Shown here one piece after another: positions 40,259 to 47,289 of a DNA stretch of 50,477 nt (position 1 is the first letter of the stretch; each line of letters starts with the position of its first letter). Source of the DNA: a virus; the IMG/VR virus record IMGVR_UViG_3300020118_000066, positions 1-50,477 of that record; one strand, written 5' to 3'. The position numbers and the translations under genes were made by a program. The notes below the pieces were generated by a model. It was not told where the DNA came from, did no database searches, and was given only the letters and a program-made list of their open reading frames with translations.

Positions 40259-41212
40259 TCAGGTAGGTCTATTGCGCGGATGCTTGTCGTAAGCCTCATC
40301 CAAATGCGCGGTAGACACAGCCAGATACTTCTGCGTCGTTTCAAGCCTCTTGTGTCTCGCCAGCTTGCGGATGCTCTCAAGGTCAGCGCCGGCGTTCAGC
40401 AGATCGGTGCAGAACGAATGTCGGAATTGGTGTGGATGAACGTGCTTGTTCAGGGCCTTTTTCCCAACTTCAGCGACGATATTCCAAATCCGAACTCGGT
40501 CAAGACGTCCAGCCGTGTACGACAGGAAAAGAGGCGCCCAGTCGGATGGCTTCTCCCAGCGCCTTGCCAGCCGATTGCGAACCGGAAGGTAGGCTTTAAG
40601 CGCGGCGACCGCCTGTGGCGTCAAGCGCCCAACGCCATCGCGCTTTCCCTTGCCTTGTCGGATAATAACGTGCGGTCTTGCATCGTTCATCATCACGTCT
40701 TGAATGTCCAGGTGGCATAGTTCTGAAGCGCGTAGCCCGGTGGCGTAAAGGGTCTCGAAGATCGCATGATTGCGCTCCCGGTTCCCGCGCTCCCATTCCA
40801 TCGTTCTAGAGAACTCCAGCATGTCTATCATTTCTTCCTCTGGAAGCGGCTTGGGATCAGTCTCTGGAACCTTGATGGCGGGCAACATCTCCAGGGGATT
40901 GCGATCGATCTTGCCGATCCTCATTAACCACTTGTACCAGCTACTAACCGCGGATTTGTGGCCCTGCGTGGACGCCTCTTTTACTCCGGTGAGCCGGATA
41001 GCCTGCATCCAGCGCAGCAAGCATGAATAGTCAACGTACTCCTTAGCCTTCCGATCAACCTCCGACAAATCCTTACCTTCGCCCGAGAGGTGCGTCACAT
41101 AGCCGTCGATATACTGCTTGTAGGTTGTGATGGTGTTCTTGGAGTACCCCTGGACCGCTAGAGTGCAGAGGAATTCCTCAGCGAGCTTTCGGACATCCAC
41201 CCCTGCGCGCAC
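40259..41212 (-). CDS. int: Tyrosine recombinase / phage integrase
   Basis: GTG start with GGGAG ahead on the minus strand. The 317-residue product has an N-terminal SAM-like core-binding domain (about 5-105: LAEEFLCTLAVQGYSKNTIT, then SSWYKWLMRIGKIDRNPLEM) and a complete catalytic domain: Arg161 in TGLRASEL, Lys190 in QGKGKRDG, the HQFR box (261-264), His287 in ARHKRLETT, and the nucleophile Tyr296 in QKYLAV. The family cuts and joins DNA at short inverted-core sites. It is intact and probably the phage integrase, with the attachment site within a few hundred bp (see 41664-41699). Confidence 0.9.
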   Translation of the reverse strand: MRAGVDVRKLAEEFLCTLAVQGYSKNTITTYKQYIDGYVTHLSGEGKDLSEVDRKAKEYVDYSCLLRWMQAIRLTGVKEASTQGHKSAVSSWYKWLMRIGKIDRNPLEMLPAIKVPETDPKPLPEEEMIDMLEFSRTMEWERGNRERNHAIFETLYATGLRASELCHLDIQDVMMNDARPHVIIRQGKGKRDGVGRLTPQAVAALKAYLPVRNRLARRWEKPSDWAPLFLSYTAGRLDRVRIWNIVAEVGKKALNKHVHPHQFRHSFCTDLLNAGADLESIRKLARHKRLETTQKYLAVSTAHLDEAYDKHPRNRPT

Positions 41213-41717
41213 GGTCGACTCTCCCTTGTCCCCGAATAATTGACCAGGGGATGAGAGAGACAGACCGGGACACGTACGATCTCTCCGCCCTACGCAGAGA
41301 GGCCGTTTCCGAGTGCGACTTCCCTCTTACCCCGTACCTGCCCCGGTCGTCAACGCAAACCGAGCCCATATCTCAATCTTTATGGGCCATTGGTTCACGT
41401 AGATTTAGAACCCTTGACGTGTAATATTGAATCAAGTTATGCAAAAAACGAATCAGGTAATTCACTAGAGGCCTAATTGCGTGAAAATATTTATTCAGGA
41501 GTGGAATTTTTTATTGGACATGCGGCATGGTTCAGAGTATTATCTTTGCGTGAGCAACGACCAAAAGAGCGCGACGAATCCCGTAGACGCCATGTCTGTC
41601 GTTGCTCACAACACTTCTGGCGTGGTGGCTGCGGGATTCATCGAGCTTTTTTTCGTCGAGCGCGCTGGCACTACTTCAGGCGCTTTAAGTAGTGCCAGCC
41701 GCCCGTGGAGGCTGGCC
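41213..41717. other. Long intergenic region between integrase and early genes
   Basis: No convincing gene. An open frame at 41251-41424 (57 codons) has no good ribosome site. A frame at 41481-41915 starts in AT-rich sequence, but its N-terminal ~79 residues look unlike protein, and the real gene starts at 41718 in the same frame. 41400-41530 is AT-rich, with a weak + strand promoter (TTGACG 41414-41419, TTATGC 41437-41442) and the long inverted repeat at 41664. The integrase promoter must lie here on the - strand but I see no clear boxes. Confidence 0.5.
41664..41699. repeat. 13-bp perfect inverted repeat (candidate attachment/operator site)
   Basis: GCTGGCACTACTT (41664-41676) and its reverse complement at 41687-41699 flank a 10-bp spacer. 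T-rich sequence lies upstream, not downstream, so it is no + strand terminator. The arm and spacer sizes are near those of tyrosine recombinase core sites and of operator dyads; it lies ~450 bp from the integrase start. Confidence 0.5.
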
Positions 41718-41915
41718 ATGCAAAACAGGGGAGTAGCTGACCTTGGTGCGGATGGTGACGAGAGGCCGTCCGAGTGCCACCTAGGTCAGCCAGCGTGTGG
41801 GTATCCTACCAACTGGTTCGAGCTTGGTGCAACCCTATGTTCTGAGGGGTTCATTACCGCCGATCGCCTGGAGCGCGCCCTTGAGGCGGTGCGCCTGGGG
41901 GTGGCCCGTGCATAG
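41718..41915 (+). CDS. Small hypothetical early protein (65 aa)
   Basis: ATG 41718 has GGAGG (41707-41711) 6 bases upstream, an excellent ribosome site that decides this start over the open frame to 41481. The product is helical at the end (FITADRLERALEAVRLG) with Cys residues near 20 and 27. It overlaps the next gene by GTGCATAG. Function unknown. Confidence 0.6.
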   Translation: MQNRGVADLGADGDERPSECHLGQPACGYPTNWFELGATLCSEGFITADRLERALEAVRLGVARA

Positions 41916-42102
41916 AATCCAAACTGTTCGCCTCTACAAGTGCATCTGTCGAGATTGCGAACGCGAATGGGCTGCCCCGTTTACTTCGGATGGATATGCC
42001 GCTGATGGCGGTGGCGAGCATTGCGAATGCGGCTCGACAGATATCGACGTCCAAGGCGAGGTAGACCCGCTTGAGTATGGGCCAGATAGGAGCGGCGAGT
42101 AA
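41908..42102 (+). CDS. Small zinc-ribbon protein (64 aa)
   Basis: GTG 41908 overlaps the previous stop. The product begins HRIQTVRLYKCICRDCEREW and has a second Cys-x-Cys pair (EHCECGSTDI): a zinc ribbon of the Cys-x-Cys-x-x-Cys plus Cys-x-Cys kind. The ATG of the next gene overlaps its stop. Likely a small DNA/RNA-binding or adaptor protein. Confidence 0.6.
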   Translation: MHRIQTVRLYKCICRDCEREWAAPFTSDGYAADGGGEHCECGSTDIDVQGEVDPLEYGPDRSGE

Positions 42103-42269
42103 TGCCTATCGATCCCGCGCTCTTCCCCGATCTTCCATGGCGCTGGAGAGTCTTCGGCCCCGAAGGATTCATCGGCCATGTGGAAGCCACTGTTGACGAG
42201 GTGATGCAAGCAATGACCGTGTTCTACGGCGCCGTAGACCGTGAATATCTGACCATTGATCTCCTATGA
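42102..42269 (+). CDS. Small acidic protein (55 aa)
   Basis: ATG 42102 overlaps the upstream TAA. The product starts PIDPALFPDLPWRWRVFG, then a helix VEATVDEVMQAMTVFY, and ends in LTIDLL. It is acidic and rich in Trp and Phe. No family; the overlap chain and codon pattern support it as real. Confidence 0.55.
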   Translation: MPIDPALFPDLPWRWRVFGPEGFIGHVEATVDEVMQAMTVFYGAVDREYLTIDLL

Positions 42270-42360
42270 AACTCTCTTATCCCTATCTTGGGGCCCTCAC
42301 CGGGCCACACCCTTAAAACGTAGGCTCCCTCTCTCAATAGCTGGGTGAGGGCATTCAGAT

Positions 42361-42395
42361 CGGCGGCCTGGGCGGGACGTGGGACCAGGCCGCCG
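42361..42395. other. 11-bp inverted repeat in the leader of the ATPase gene
   Basis: CGGCGGCCTGG at 42361-42371 pairs with 42385-42395, loop 13, no T-run. It lies between 42269 and the gene at 42453. The same leader has TCCCTCTCTCA at 42326, a motif also found before the helicase gene (43864). Likely regulatory. Confidence 0.45.
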
Positions 42396-42452
42396 GGATG
42401 AATGAAAGAGACGGGGCGCTGTTCGCCTCTCTCGTATTGTGAAGGAGGCGTC

Positions 42453-43355
42453 ATGGCTGTTAAGGAAAAGCCAGCAGTGGATCATTCGGCAATCAGTGGG
42501 CCGAGCAACGGCAACGGAGGTAGCGACACGCTGAACACGCTTGCGGCGGCGCTGTCTCTGCCACAGCCGGAAGTCACTGATTCGTTTGGTGATGTAATCC
42601 GTGGGAAGGTGTTTGAGCCCCCAAAGATCATGGTGTACGGGATCGACGGGGTTGGAAAATCGACCTTCTGCGCTCAGGCCCCCAGCCCCATCTTCATCCA
42701 GGCTGGGCTCGACAAGGGCCTCGAGCAGATCGGCCCCGCGCGCTTGCCGATTTGCGAGAGCTACGCGGACCTGATTTCGAAGCTGGATCGCGTGGCCAGC
42801 GCCAAGCACGAGTTCAGTACCTTGGTGGTTGACAACCTATCAGCAATAGAAGCGCTAATCTATAAGCGGGTATGCGAGGCAAACAGGTGGCCGACTATCA
42901 CGTATCCCGGCTTCGACCGCGGCGAAAAGCTGGCCACCCGCGAGTGGCTCGAGATCCTCGATATCCTGAACAAGTGCCACACTCGCGGAATGGCCATTCT
43001 GCTAGTCGCCCACGCGCGGCGGGAGCGGCTTGGCGATCCCGAGAATCCCACCGTCGAGCAGTATGCCCCCGCCCTGCACACCAAGACCTCTGGTGAGCTG
43101 TTCCGCAAGTGGGTCGATGCGACGTTCTTCCTTACCCGTCGCATGGCCGTCCGCACGGAAGGCCAGGGGCTTGCCGAGAAGAAGATCGGCGTGGCGGTCG
43201 GGGCTGACGGTGGAGAGCGGGTGATCCGAACCACATGGACACCCGGATCTGCAGCCAAGAACCGATACGACATGCCGGCTGAAATCCCGCTTCCCAAGAC
43301 CGGCTCTTGGGACTCTGTCATGGGTTACATCGCCAGCTTTTACGAACAGAAATAG
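42453..43355 (+). CDS. AAA_24-family ATPase (Sak4-like recombination protein)
   Basis: ATG 42453 has AAGGAGG (42442-42448) at ideal spacing, chosen over the longer open frame to 42402. The 300-residue product has Walker A GIDGVGKS (63-70), the strand SPIFIQAGLDKGL, Walker B TLVVDNLSA (123-131) and LLVAHARRE (sensor). This is the AAA_24/Sak4-like ATPase family of phages, RecA-fold proteins found with DUF669 single-strand-binding-like partners and used in phage DNA annealing or recombination. The N-terminal ~45 residues are Ser/Gly/Asn-rich and disordered. It is followed 9 bp later by the DUF669 gene. Confidence 0.85.
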   Translation: MAVKEKPAVDHSAISGPSNGNGGSDTLNTLAAALSLPQPEVTDSFGDVIRGKVFEPPKIMVYGIDGVGKSTFCAQAPSPIFIQAGLDKGLEQIGPARLPICESYADLISKLDRVASAKHEFSTLVVDNLSAIEALIYKRVCEANRWPTITYPGFDRGEKLATREWLEILDILNKCHTRGMAILLVAHARRERLGDPENPTVEQYAPALHTKTSGELFRKWVDATFFLTRRMAVRTEGQGLAEKKIGVAVGADGGERVIRTTWTPGSAAKNRYDMPAEIPLPKTGSWDSVMGYIASFYEQK

Positions 43356-43364
43356 GAGGATTAT

Positions 43365-43847
43365 ATGGCTGACCTTGGAAACTTCGATGCCAATCAGGTG
43401 GAACCCAGTCAGGCGTTTGACCTCATTCCCGATGGCTGGATCGAGGCTATGATCACGGAGAGCGACAAGAAGACCACGGCGAAGGGTGATGGCAAGTACG
43501 TCAAGCTGACGCTGTCAATCATCGACAGTCGCTATCCGAATCGGCTGCTGTGGGACAACCTGAACCTCGAGAACCCGAACCAGCAGACCGTCAACATTGC
43601 CCGCGGCACTCTGTCTGCAATTTGTCGGGCTGTCGGGGTGTTGACGCCGCGCGATTCCACACAGCTCCACAACATTCCCATGCTCGTGAAGGTCGGGCAT
43701 GAGACCCGCAAAGACAACGGCGAGGTGAAGAACGTGATCAAGGGCTATAAGGCGCGGGATGCAGCGGCACCTGTGCAGCCGGCACCAATCCAGAAGCAAA
43801 TGGCAGCGGCCACGCCGAACGGCGGCGCCGCTCCCTGGAAGAAATAG
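43365..43847 (+). CDS. DUF669-family protein, single-strand-binding-like partner
   Basis: The 160-residue product matches DUF669: an NFDANQVEPSQAFDLIPDG start, KYVKLTLSIIDSRYPNRLLWDNL strand region, NIARGTLSAICRAVGV helix and NIPMLVKVGHETRKDNGE with KGYKAR. DUF669 proteins pair with Sak4-like ATPases and are thought to act like single-strand-binding proteins (OB-like fold). The disordered Ala/Pro/Gln tail (PVQPAPIQKQMAAATP) ends in AAPWKK, like the tails of single-strand-binding proteins that recruit partners. GGAGG precedes the ATG. Confidence 0.85.
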   Translation: MADLGNFDANQVEPSQAFDLIPDGWIEAMITESDKKTTAKGDGKYVKLTLSIIDSRYPNRLLWDNLNLENPNQQTVNIARGTLSAICRAVGVLTPRDSTQLHNIPMLVKVGHETRKDNGEVKNVIKGYKARDAAAPVQPAPIQKQMAAATPNGGAAPWKK

Positions 43848-43874
43848 CGCGGGCGCATGTGAGTCCCTCTCTCA

Positions 43875-43896
43875 TTGGGCTGCTTGTGCAGCCCAA
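43875..43896. other. 9-bp stem-loop before the helicase gene
   Basis: TTGGGCTGC (43875-43883), loop TTGT, GCAGCCCAA (43888-43896). No T-run follows. The upstream motif TCCCTCTCTCA (43864-43874) occurs also at 42326. Likely a regulatory or RNA-stability hairpin. Confidence 0.5.
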
Positions 43897-43943
43897 CCTA
43901 GAGTGACTCAAGGTAGGTAGGCAGTTAAGTAGAGAGAGACTAG

Positions 43944-45590
43944 ATGGATCTGCGGGTCTATCAAACAGAGGCCGTCAACGCACTCTGGAAGCACATCCGA
44001 GAGCGCGAAGACAACCCTGTGCTAGTCCTTCCCACGGGCGCCGGCAAGGGTGTCATCCTCGCTCAGATCGCAAAAGACGTGGTTGCCTGGGGCGGGCGCC
44101 TCGCCATTGTGTCGCACGTGAAGGAGCTCCTAGAGCAGACAGCCAAGAACATCCAGATGATGGCACCGGAGATCCCTATTGGCGTCTACTCTGCCGGCCT
44201 TGGCAGTAAGGATACCGGGTATGCGGTGACGGTTGCCGGAATCCAGTCCTGCTATGAGAAGGCCAGCGAGTTCGGAAAGCTAGACATCATCGCCATCGAT
44301 GAGGCGCACCGCATCCCCGAGGACGGCGAAGGGATGTACCGGACGTTCTTGGATGCAGCGAAGGCAATCAACCCATTGGTTCGCCTGATCGGTCTTACGG
44401 CCACCCCATACCGCCTTGGGACCGGCATGATCGCCAAGCCTGAAAACCTTCTGAACAAGGTCGCCTACGATATCGGCGTCAGGCAGTTGATCGTGCAGGG
44501 CTACCTATCGCCGCTCAAGTCCAAGTCCAGCGTGGAGAAAGTAGACGTTTCAAGCGTGTCGGTGCGCGGCGGGGAGTTCGTTCAGGGCGAGCTCCAGAAG
44601 GCTGTCATGGGGGACGAAGGGCTGGTGGTAAGGGCCTGCTGCGACATGGTCGCCAGGGTCGACACTCGCAAGGCGGCCCTGGTGTTCTGTGCTGGTATCG
44701 ACCATGCCAAGATGGTGGCGCAATTCCTAAAGGACCTGGCTGGCGAAGACCAGGTCAAAACAATCTTCGGAGACACGCCAAGCGACGAGCGGGCGGCCAC
44801 CATCCAGGCGTTCCGAGACGGCAAGCTCAAGTACCTCGTGAACGTGGATGTGCTGACCACTGGTTTCGACGCCCCTAACGTCGACTGCGTGGCGGTATTG
44901 CGTCCGACGATGTCCCCAGGCCTCTGGGTACAGATGGTGGGCCGTGGGTTCCGCCTCGCTCCAGGCAAGACCGATTGCTTGGTGCTTGACTTCGGTGGCA
45001 ACTTGATGCGCCACGGGCCTGTCGACCGCATCGTTATCGATGAGCGCAGGCGCGGTGCTGGCGAGCCGTGGAAGGAATGCCCCGTCTGTCAGGAAGTAGT
45101 TCCGATCGGCTGCGATGTGTGCCCGGATTGCGGCGGGCTATTCCCGAGAAATGAAGTCGGCAAGCGTGAAGTGAACCACGACGTCACGGCGGCTGACAAG
45201 AGCATCCTTTCGGAGCCCGAAGATGTTGCGTCTATCCAGTATGTCAAACACCGGAAAATGAAGGATGGGCGCTTCTCGATAACGCTGCGCGTCATCTATA
45301 GCTACGGACTTGCTGAAGTGTCGGAGTTTGTCTGCTTCGAACATCAGGGCTTCGCCAGGGACAAGGCGGCTAAGTGGTGGCGCGCCAGATCGTCAGAGCC
45401 AACGCCGCTCACGGTTGATGGTGCCCTCAATTTAATCAAGCAGACTGGCATCAAAGAGCCAAGAAAGATTGCGTTGGTTTCTGATGGAAAGTATCTGCGC
45501 GTCGATCGTGCCATTGATTTTCGATTCAACGATAAGCCTCAAATTGTCGAGTCGGGCGAGACTAAAGAGCCATTCGGCATGGCTTCGTGA
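43944..45590 (+). CDS. DEAD/DEAH-box superfamily 2 helicase with C-terminal zinc finger
   Basis: The 548-residue product shows the SF2 motifs: Walker A LPTGAGKG (29-36, with Gly in place of the usual Thr/Ser), DEAH (119-122), LTATPYR (151-157), then the second RecA lobe with VFCAGIDHAK, QAFRDGKLKYLVNVDVLTTGFD, and motif VI QMVGRGFR (330-337). Two Cys pairs follow (CPVC at 379-382, CDVCPDC at 390-396). A helicase that resects or unwinds branched DNA would complete the ATPase/DUF669 cassette. The last ~150 residues (VKHRKMKDGRFSITLRVIYS) form a further domain. Its start has only the weak GAGAGAG. Confidence 0.9.
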   Translation: MDLRVYQTEAVNALWKHIREREDNPVLVLPTGAGKGVILAQIAKDVVAWGGRLAIVSHVKELLEQTAKNIQMMAPEIPIGVYSAGLGSKDTGYAVTVAGIQSCYEKASEFGKLDIIAIDEAHRIPEDGEGMYRTFLDAAKAINPLVRLIGLTATPYRLGTGMIAKPENLLNKVAYDIGVRQLIVQGYLSPLKSKSSVEKVDVSSVSVRGGEFVQGELQKAVMGDEGLVVRACCDMVARVDTRKAALVFCAGIDHAKMVAQFLKDLAGEDQVKTIFGDTPSDERAATIQAFRDGKLKYLVNVDVLTTGFDAPNVDCVAVLRPTMSPGLWVQMVGRGFRLAPGKTDCLVLDFGGNLMRHGPVDRIVIDERRRGAGEPWKECPVCQEVVPIGCDVCPDCGGLFPRNEVGKREVNHDVTAADKSILSEPEDVASIQYVKHRKMKDGRFSITLRVIYSYGLAEVSEFVCFEHQGFARDKAAKWWRARSSEPTPLTVDGALNLIKQTGIKEPRKIALVSDGKYLRVDRAIDFRFNDKPQIVESGETKEPFGMAS

Positions 45591-45912
45591 CGTAGAAAAA
45601 TCGCTTCGGGGATGGGTCAGAGGTGGCAGTTGGCAGAGAGGGGTGCAGTAGGGTACCGGGGTTGAGAAAAAGGAGGGAGCTTGGGAAACGTTGTTGTGGC
45701 CCCAATGGATCCAATCCAGCGGGCCTCATTCCTGAGCTCCCTCCCCTATCTCTAATGAAACTTTCCCCACTGTGGAGGCGAGGGGGATCTAGCCTTCCAC
45801 ACCCGCCCTTGTGTGGCTACGCAAGGGCGTTGGTGGGTGGCTCATGTGGGCCAACTCGCGAGGAGGAGACGCGAGACTTTAAGGATGAGAGGGGAAAGAC
45901 GGGTAGGAGGCC
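45591..45912. other. Non-coding stretch with nested inverted repeats
   Basis: No gene is seen in 322 bp. GGAGGGAGCT (45672-45681) pairs with AGCTCCCTCC (45735-45744). Nested inside, GGCCC (45698-45702) pairs with GGGCC (45721-45725) around the palindrome TGGATCCA. Two more hairpins follow: CGCCCTTG/CAAGGGCG (45804-45811, 45822-45829) and CTCGCG/CGCGAG (45855-45860, 45870-45875). Open frames across it overlap recombinase sequence and have poor protein character. A structured RNA or recombinase site is possible. Confidence 0.45.
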
Positions 45913-46545
45913 ATGGCGTCGACTTCTGGGGCAGAGTGGAATCTTGCTACGGAGTTGGTTCCAAATCGATCGGAGATGGGACGTGTGCTTGGCGATGCGA
46001 AGGCTTGGAACGCAAGGGATTACGTTCTCTACGCCTTCTTGGCGCACACGGGCCTACGGATCTCAGAGGGGATCCACGTCCGTAAGAGCGATCTGGTGAA
46101 CGGCAAACTGCGGGTGATTCGGCGGAAGAAACGGGTGCTTCAGTTCTCGTCCGTCGAAATCAGCGATACGGTCTGGAAGCTCATGACGGAGTGGGCCGCG
46201 AAGTTCTCAGGCGATGAGTACCTGTTCCCAGGGAATGCCAAGCCCTGCATTATCAAGCGGCGTAACGGAAATGTGGAGCAAGTCCCGAACTGCACCGGCC
46301 ATCACCTTCACGTTAGGTCTGCTCAGACAAATTGGCGCGGCCTCATCTCTCGAGCTGGACTATACGTGAGGGGTCGTGGGGTGCATCAGTGCCGGCATTA
46401 CTTCGCCACCGAGATGTACGCAGCGACGAAGGATCTACGGGCTACCCAGGTGGCGCTGGCGCACAGCTCATCCACGATGACCGAGAAGTACGCCCATGTG
46501 GTCGACCAGCGCGAGAAGGTTAACCTCGTTCAGCCGGTGCTTTGA
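45913..46545 (+). CDS. Short tyrosine recombinase, catalytic domain only
   Basis: ATG behind AGGAGG. The 210-residue product starts almost directly in the catalytic domain: Arg49 in TGLRISE, a Lys cluster (RRKKR 70-74), HQCR (158-161), His184 in LAHSSS and the nucleophile Tyr193 in EKYAHV. All key residues are present, yet the SAM-like core-binding domain found in the 317-residue integrase is missing; no upstream frame supplies one. It might act with another DNA-binding partner, be a resolvase/invertase or directionality system, or a relic. It overlaps the minus-strand ribbon-helix-helix gene by 26 bp at its 3' end. Confidence 0.75.
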   Translation: MASTSGAEWNLATELVPNRSEMGRVLGDAKAWNARDYVLYAFLAHTGLRISEGIHVRKSDLVNGKLRVIRRKKRVLQFSSVEISDTVWKLMTEWAAKFSGDEYLFPGNAKPCIIKRRNGNVEQVPNCTGHHLHVRSAQTNWRGLISRAGLYVRGRGVHQCRHYFATEMYAATKDLRATQVALAHSSSTMTEKYAHVVDQREKVNLVQPVL

Positions 46546-46696
46546 AATGGTTTTCGATGATCTCGTTCAGAATGAAAGCTACGGAGAGCCCTCTCTTATC
46601 GGAGAGGGCCTTCAGCTTCTCAAAGTTCTCGGCTTTGACGCCGAGAGAATGCCACTTCTCGCCAGTCTTTTTCACGGCCCTTCCTTTCTTAACCAT
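46520..46696 (-). CDS. Ribbon-helix-helix regulator (Arc/CopG-like)
   Basis: The frame on the minus strand from ATG 46696-46694 to TAA 46522-46520 gives 58 residues with the RHH plan: a basic start (MVKKGRAVKKTGEK), strand KWHSLGVKAE, helix 1 NFEKLKALSDKRG and helix 2 LSVAFILNEIIENHF. It is well formed, and its promoter lies at 46704-46731. The -10 box ends only 7 bp before the ATG, so the mRNA would be leaderless or nearly so. Opposite, the + strand promoter is overlaid by 10-bp spaced repeats. Probable repressor of the rightward early promoter. Confidence 0.65.
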   Translation of the reverse strand: MVKKGRAVKKTGEKWHSLGVKAENFEKLKALSDKRGLSVAFILNEIIENHFKAPAERG

Positions 46697-46703
46697 CAAA
46701 CAC

Positions 46704-46731
46704 AGTATATCCGTACGTCAACTATTTTCAA
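46704..46731 (-). promoter_or_regulatory. Promoter for the ribbon-helix-helix regulator
   Basis: On the minus strand TTGAAA (46731-46726), 16-bp spacer, TATACT (46709-46704). The start codon follows 7 bp after the -10 box, implying a leaderless transcript as in lambda's cI from PRM. Confidence 0.6.
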
Positions 46732-46736
46732 GCGTA

Positions 46737-46771
46737 ATGCTGTTTTATGCTTGACAATGCTTGATTATGCT
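46737..46771. repeat. Four ATGCT repeats at exact 10-bp spacing (probable operator)
   Basis: ATGCT occurs at 46737, 46747, 46757 and 46767, all on the same strand and exactly one helical turn apart. The repeats cover the -35 box and spacer of the rightward promoter and lie beside the regulator's own promoter. RHH proteins bind such tandem sites cooperatively. Confidence 0.7.
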
Positions 46772-46778
46772 GTATGAT
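46751..46778 (+). promoter_or_regulatory. Strong rightward early promoter
   Basis: TTGACA (46751-46756), 16-bp spacer, TATGAT (46773-46778). It heads the run of small genes from 46829 and is overlaid by the ATGCT repeats, so it is likely repressible. Confidence 0.75.
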
Positions 46779-46828
46779 ACAGCTAGACGATTGGCAAGAA
46801 GAGACAAGGACAGATGAACGGAGGAAAT

Positions 46829-47005
46829 ATGAGCCACGGATTGAGCTACGCGGCGAATCGGATCGACCGGAAGCTGTTCTTTTCCTGGGACAAGGAGCAG
46901 AACGACACTGATTTCCTGCTTGTCCCCGAGGACTGGACGGACGAGTACGCCAAGACCCAGATCCCCAAGGGGGGATTCTTCATCTGCATCGAGAGGTTAG
47001 GCTAG
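46829..47005 (+). CDS. First small early gene after the repressible promoter
   Basis: ATG 46829 has GGAGG 4-5 bases upstream; an in-frame ATG at 46814 is weaker. The 58-residue product (SHGLSYAANRIDRKLFFSWD, ending GGFFICIERLG) is rich in aromatic and charged residues. Directly behind the regulated promoter, it should be among the first proteins made. No family recognised. Confidence 0.6.
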   Translation: MSHGLSYAANRIDRKLFFSWDKEQNDTDFLLVPEDWTDEYAKTQIPKGGFFICIERLG

Positions 47006-47007
47006 TC

Positions 47008-47280
47008 ATGGGCATGAGCAGGGGCGGCGGGGGCTGCGAGAAGTGCCGCAACCCCCTGGAGAACCCGGAGGCGGTCATCGTGACTCATCGGTGCGCCCGA
47101 CGCTCTGCCTTCGACGGCTATCAGGAGCGGCGGTCGGATTGGTCGGCTGTGCAGTGTGTCTGGTGCGGGGTGTCATGGCGCACAAAGGCGAAATACGTTT
47201 CAGCCCGAAAGAACGCCCCTGAGAAGTATTGGAATATGACATTACCAGAACTCCGGGCTGCGCTTGGGATTGCGCAATAG
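47008..47280 (+). CDS. Zinc-binding early protein with two Cys pairs
   Basis: The 90-residue product has GGGGCEKCRNP (Cys-x-x-Cys) and QCVWCGVSWR (Cys-x-x-Cys), with His/Cys between (VTHRCARRS), a zinc-ribbon-like set. The C-terminus is a helix (LPELRAALGI). It follows 2 bp after the previous stop. Family unknown. Confidence 0.6.
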   Translation: MGMSRGGGGCEKCRNPLENPEAVIVTHRCARRSAFDGYQERRSDWSAVQCVWCGVSWRTKAKYVSARKNAPEKYWNMTLPELRAALGIAQ

Positions 47281-47289
47281 GAGGAAAGT

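Noticed and set aside
41251-41424. 57-codon frame after the integrase
   Set aside because: AGGGG directly touches the ATG and the protein has no recognisable character. It is more likely to be part of the control region.
41481-41717. N-terminal extension of the gene at 41718
   Set aside because: A strong ribosome site lies just before ATG 41718, and the extension crosses the inverted repeat with poor protein character.
45623-46099. 158-codon frame over the start of the short recombinase
   Set aside because: It covers the hairpin-rich gap and reads through the recombinase in the wrong frame; it does not supply the missing N-terminal domain.
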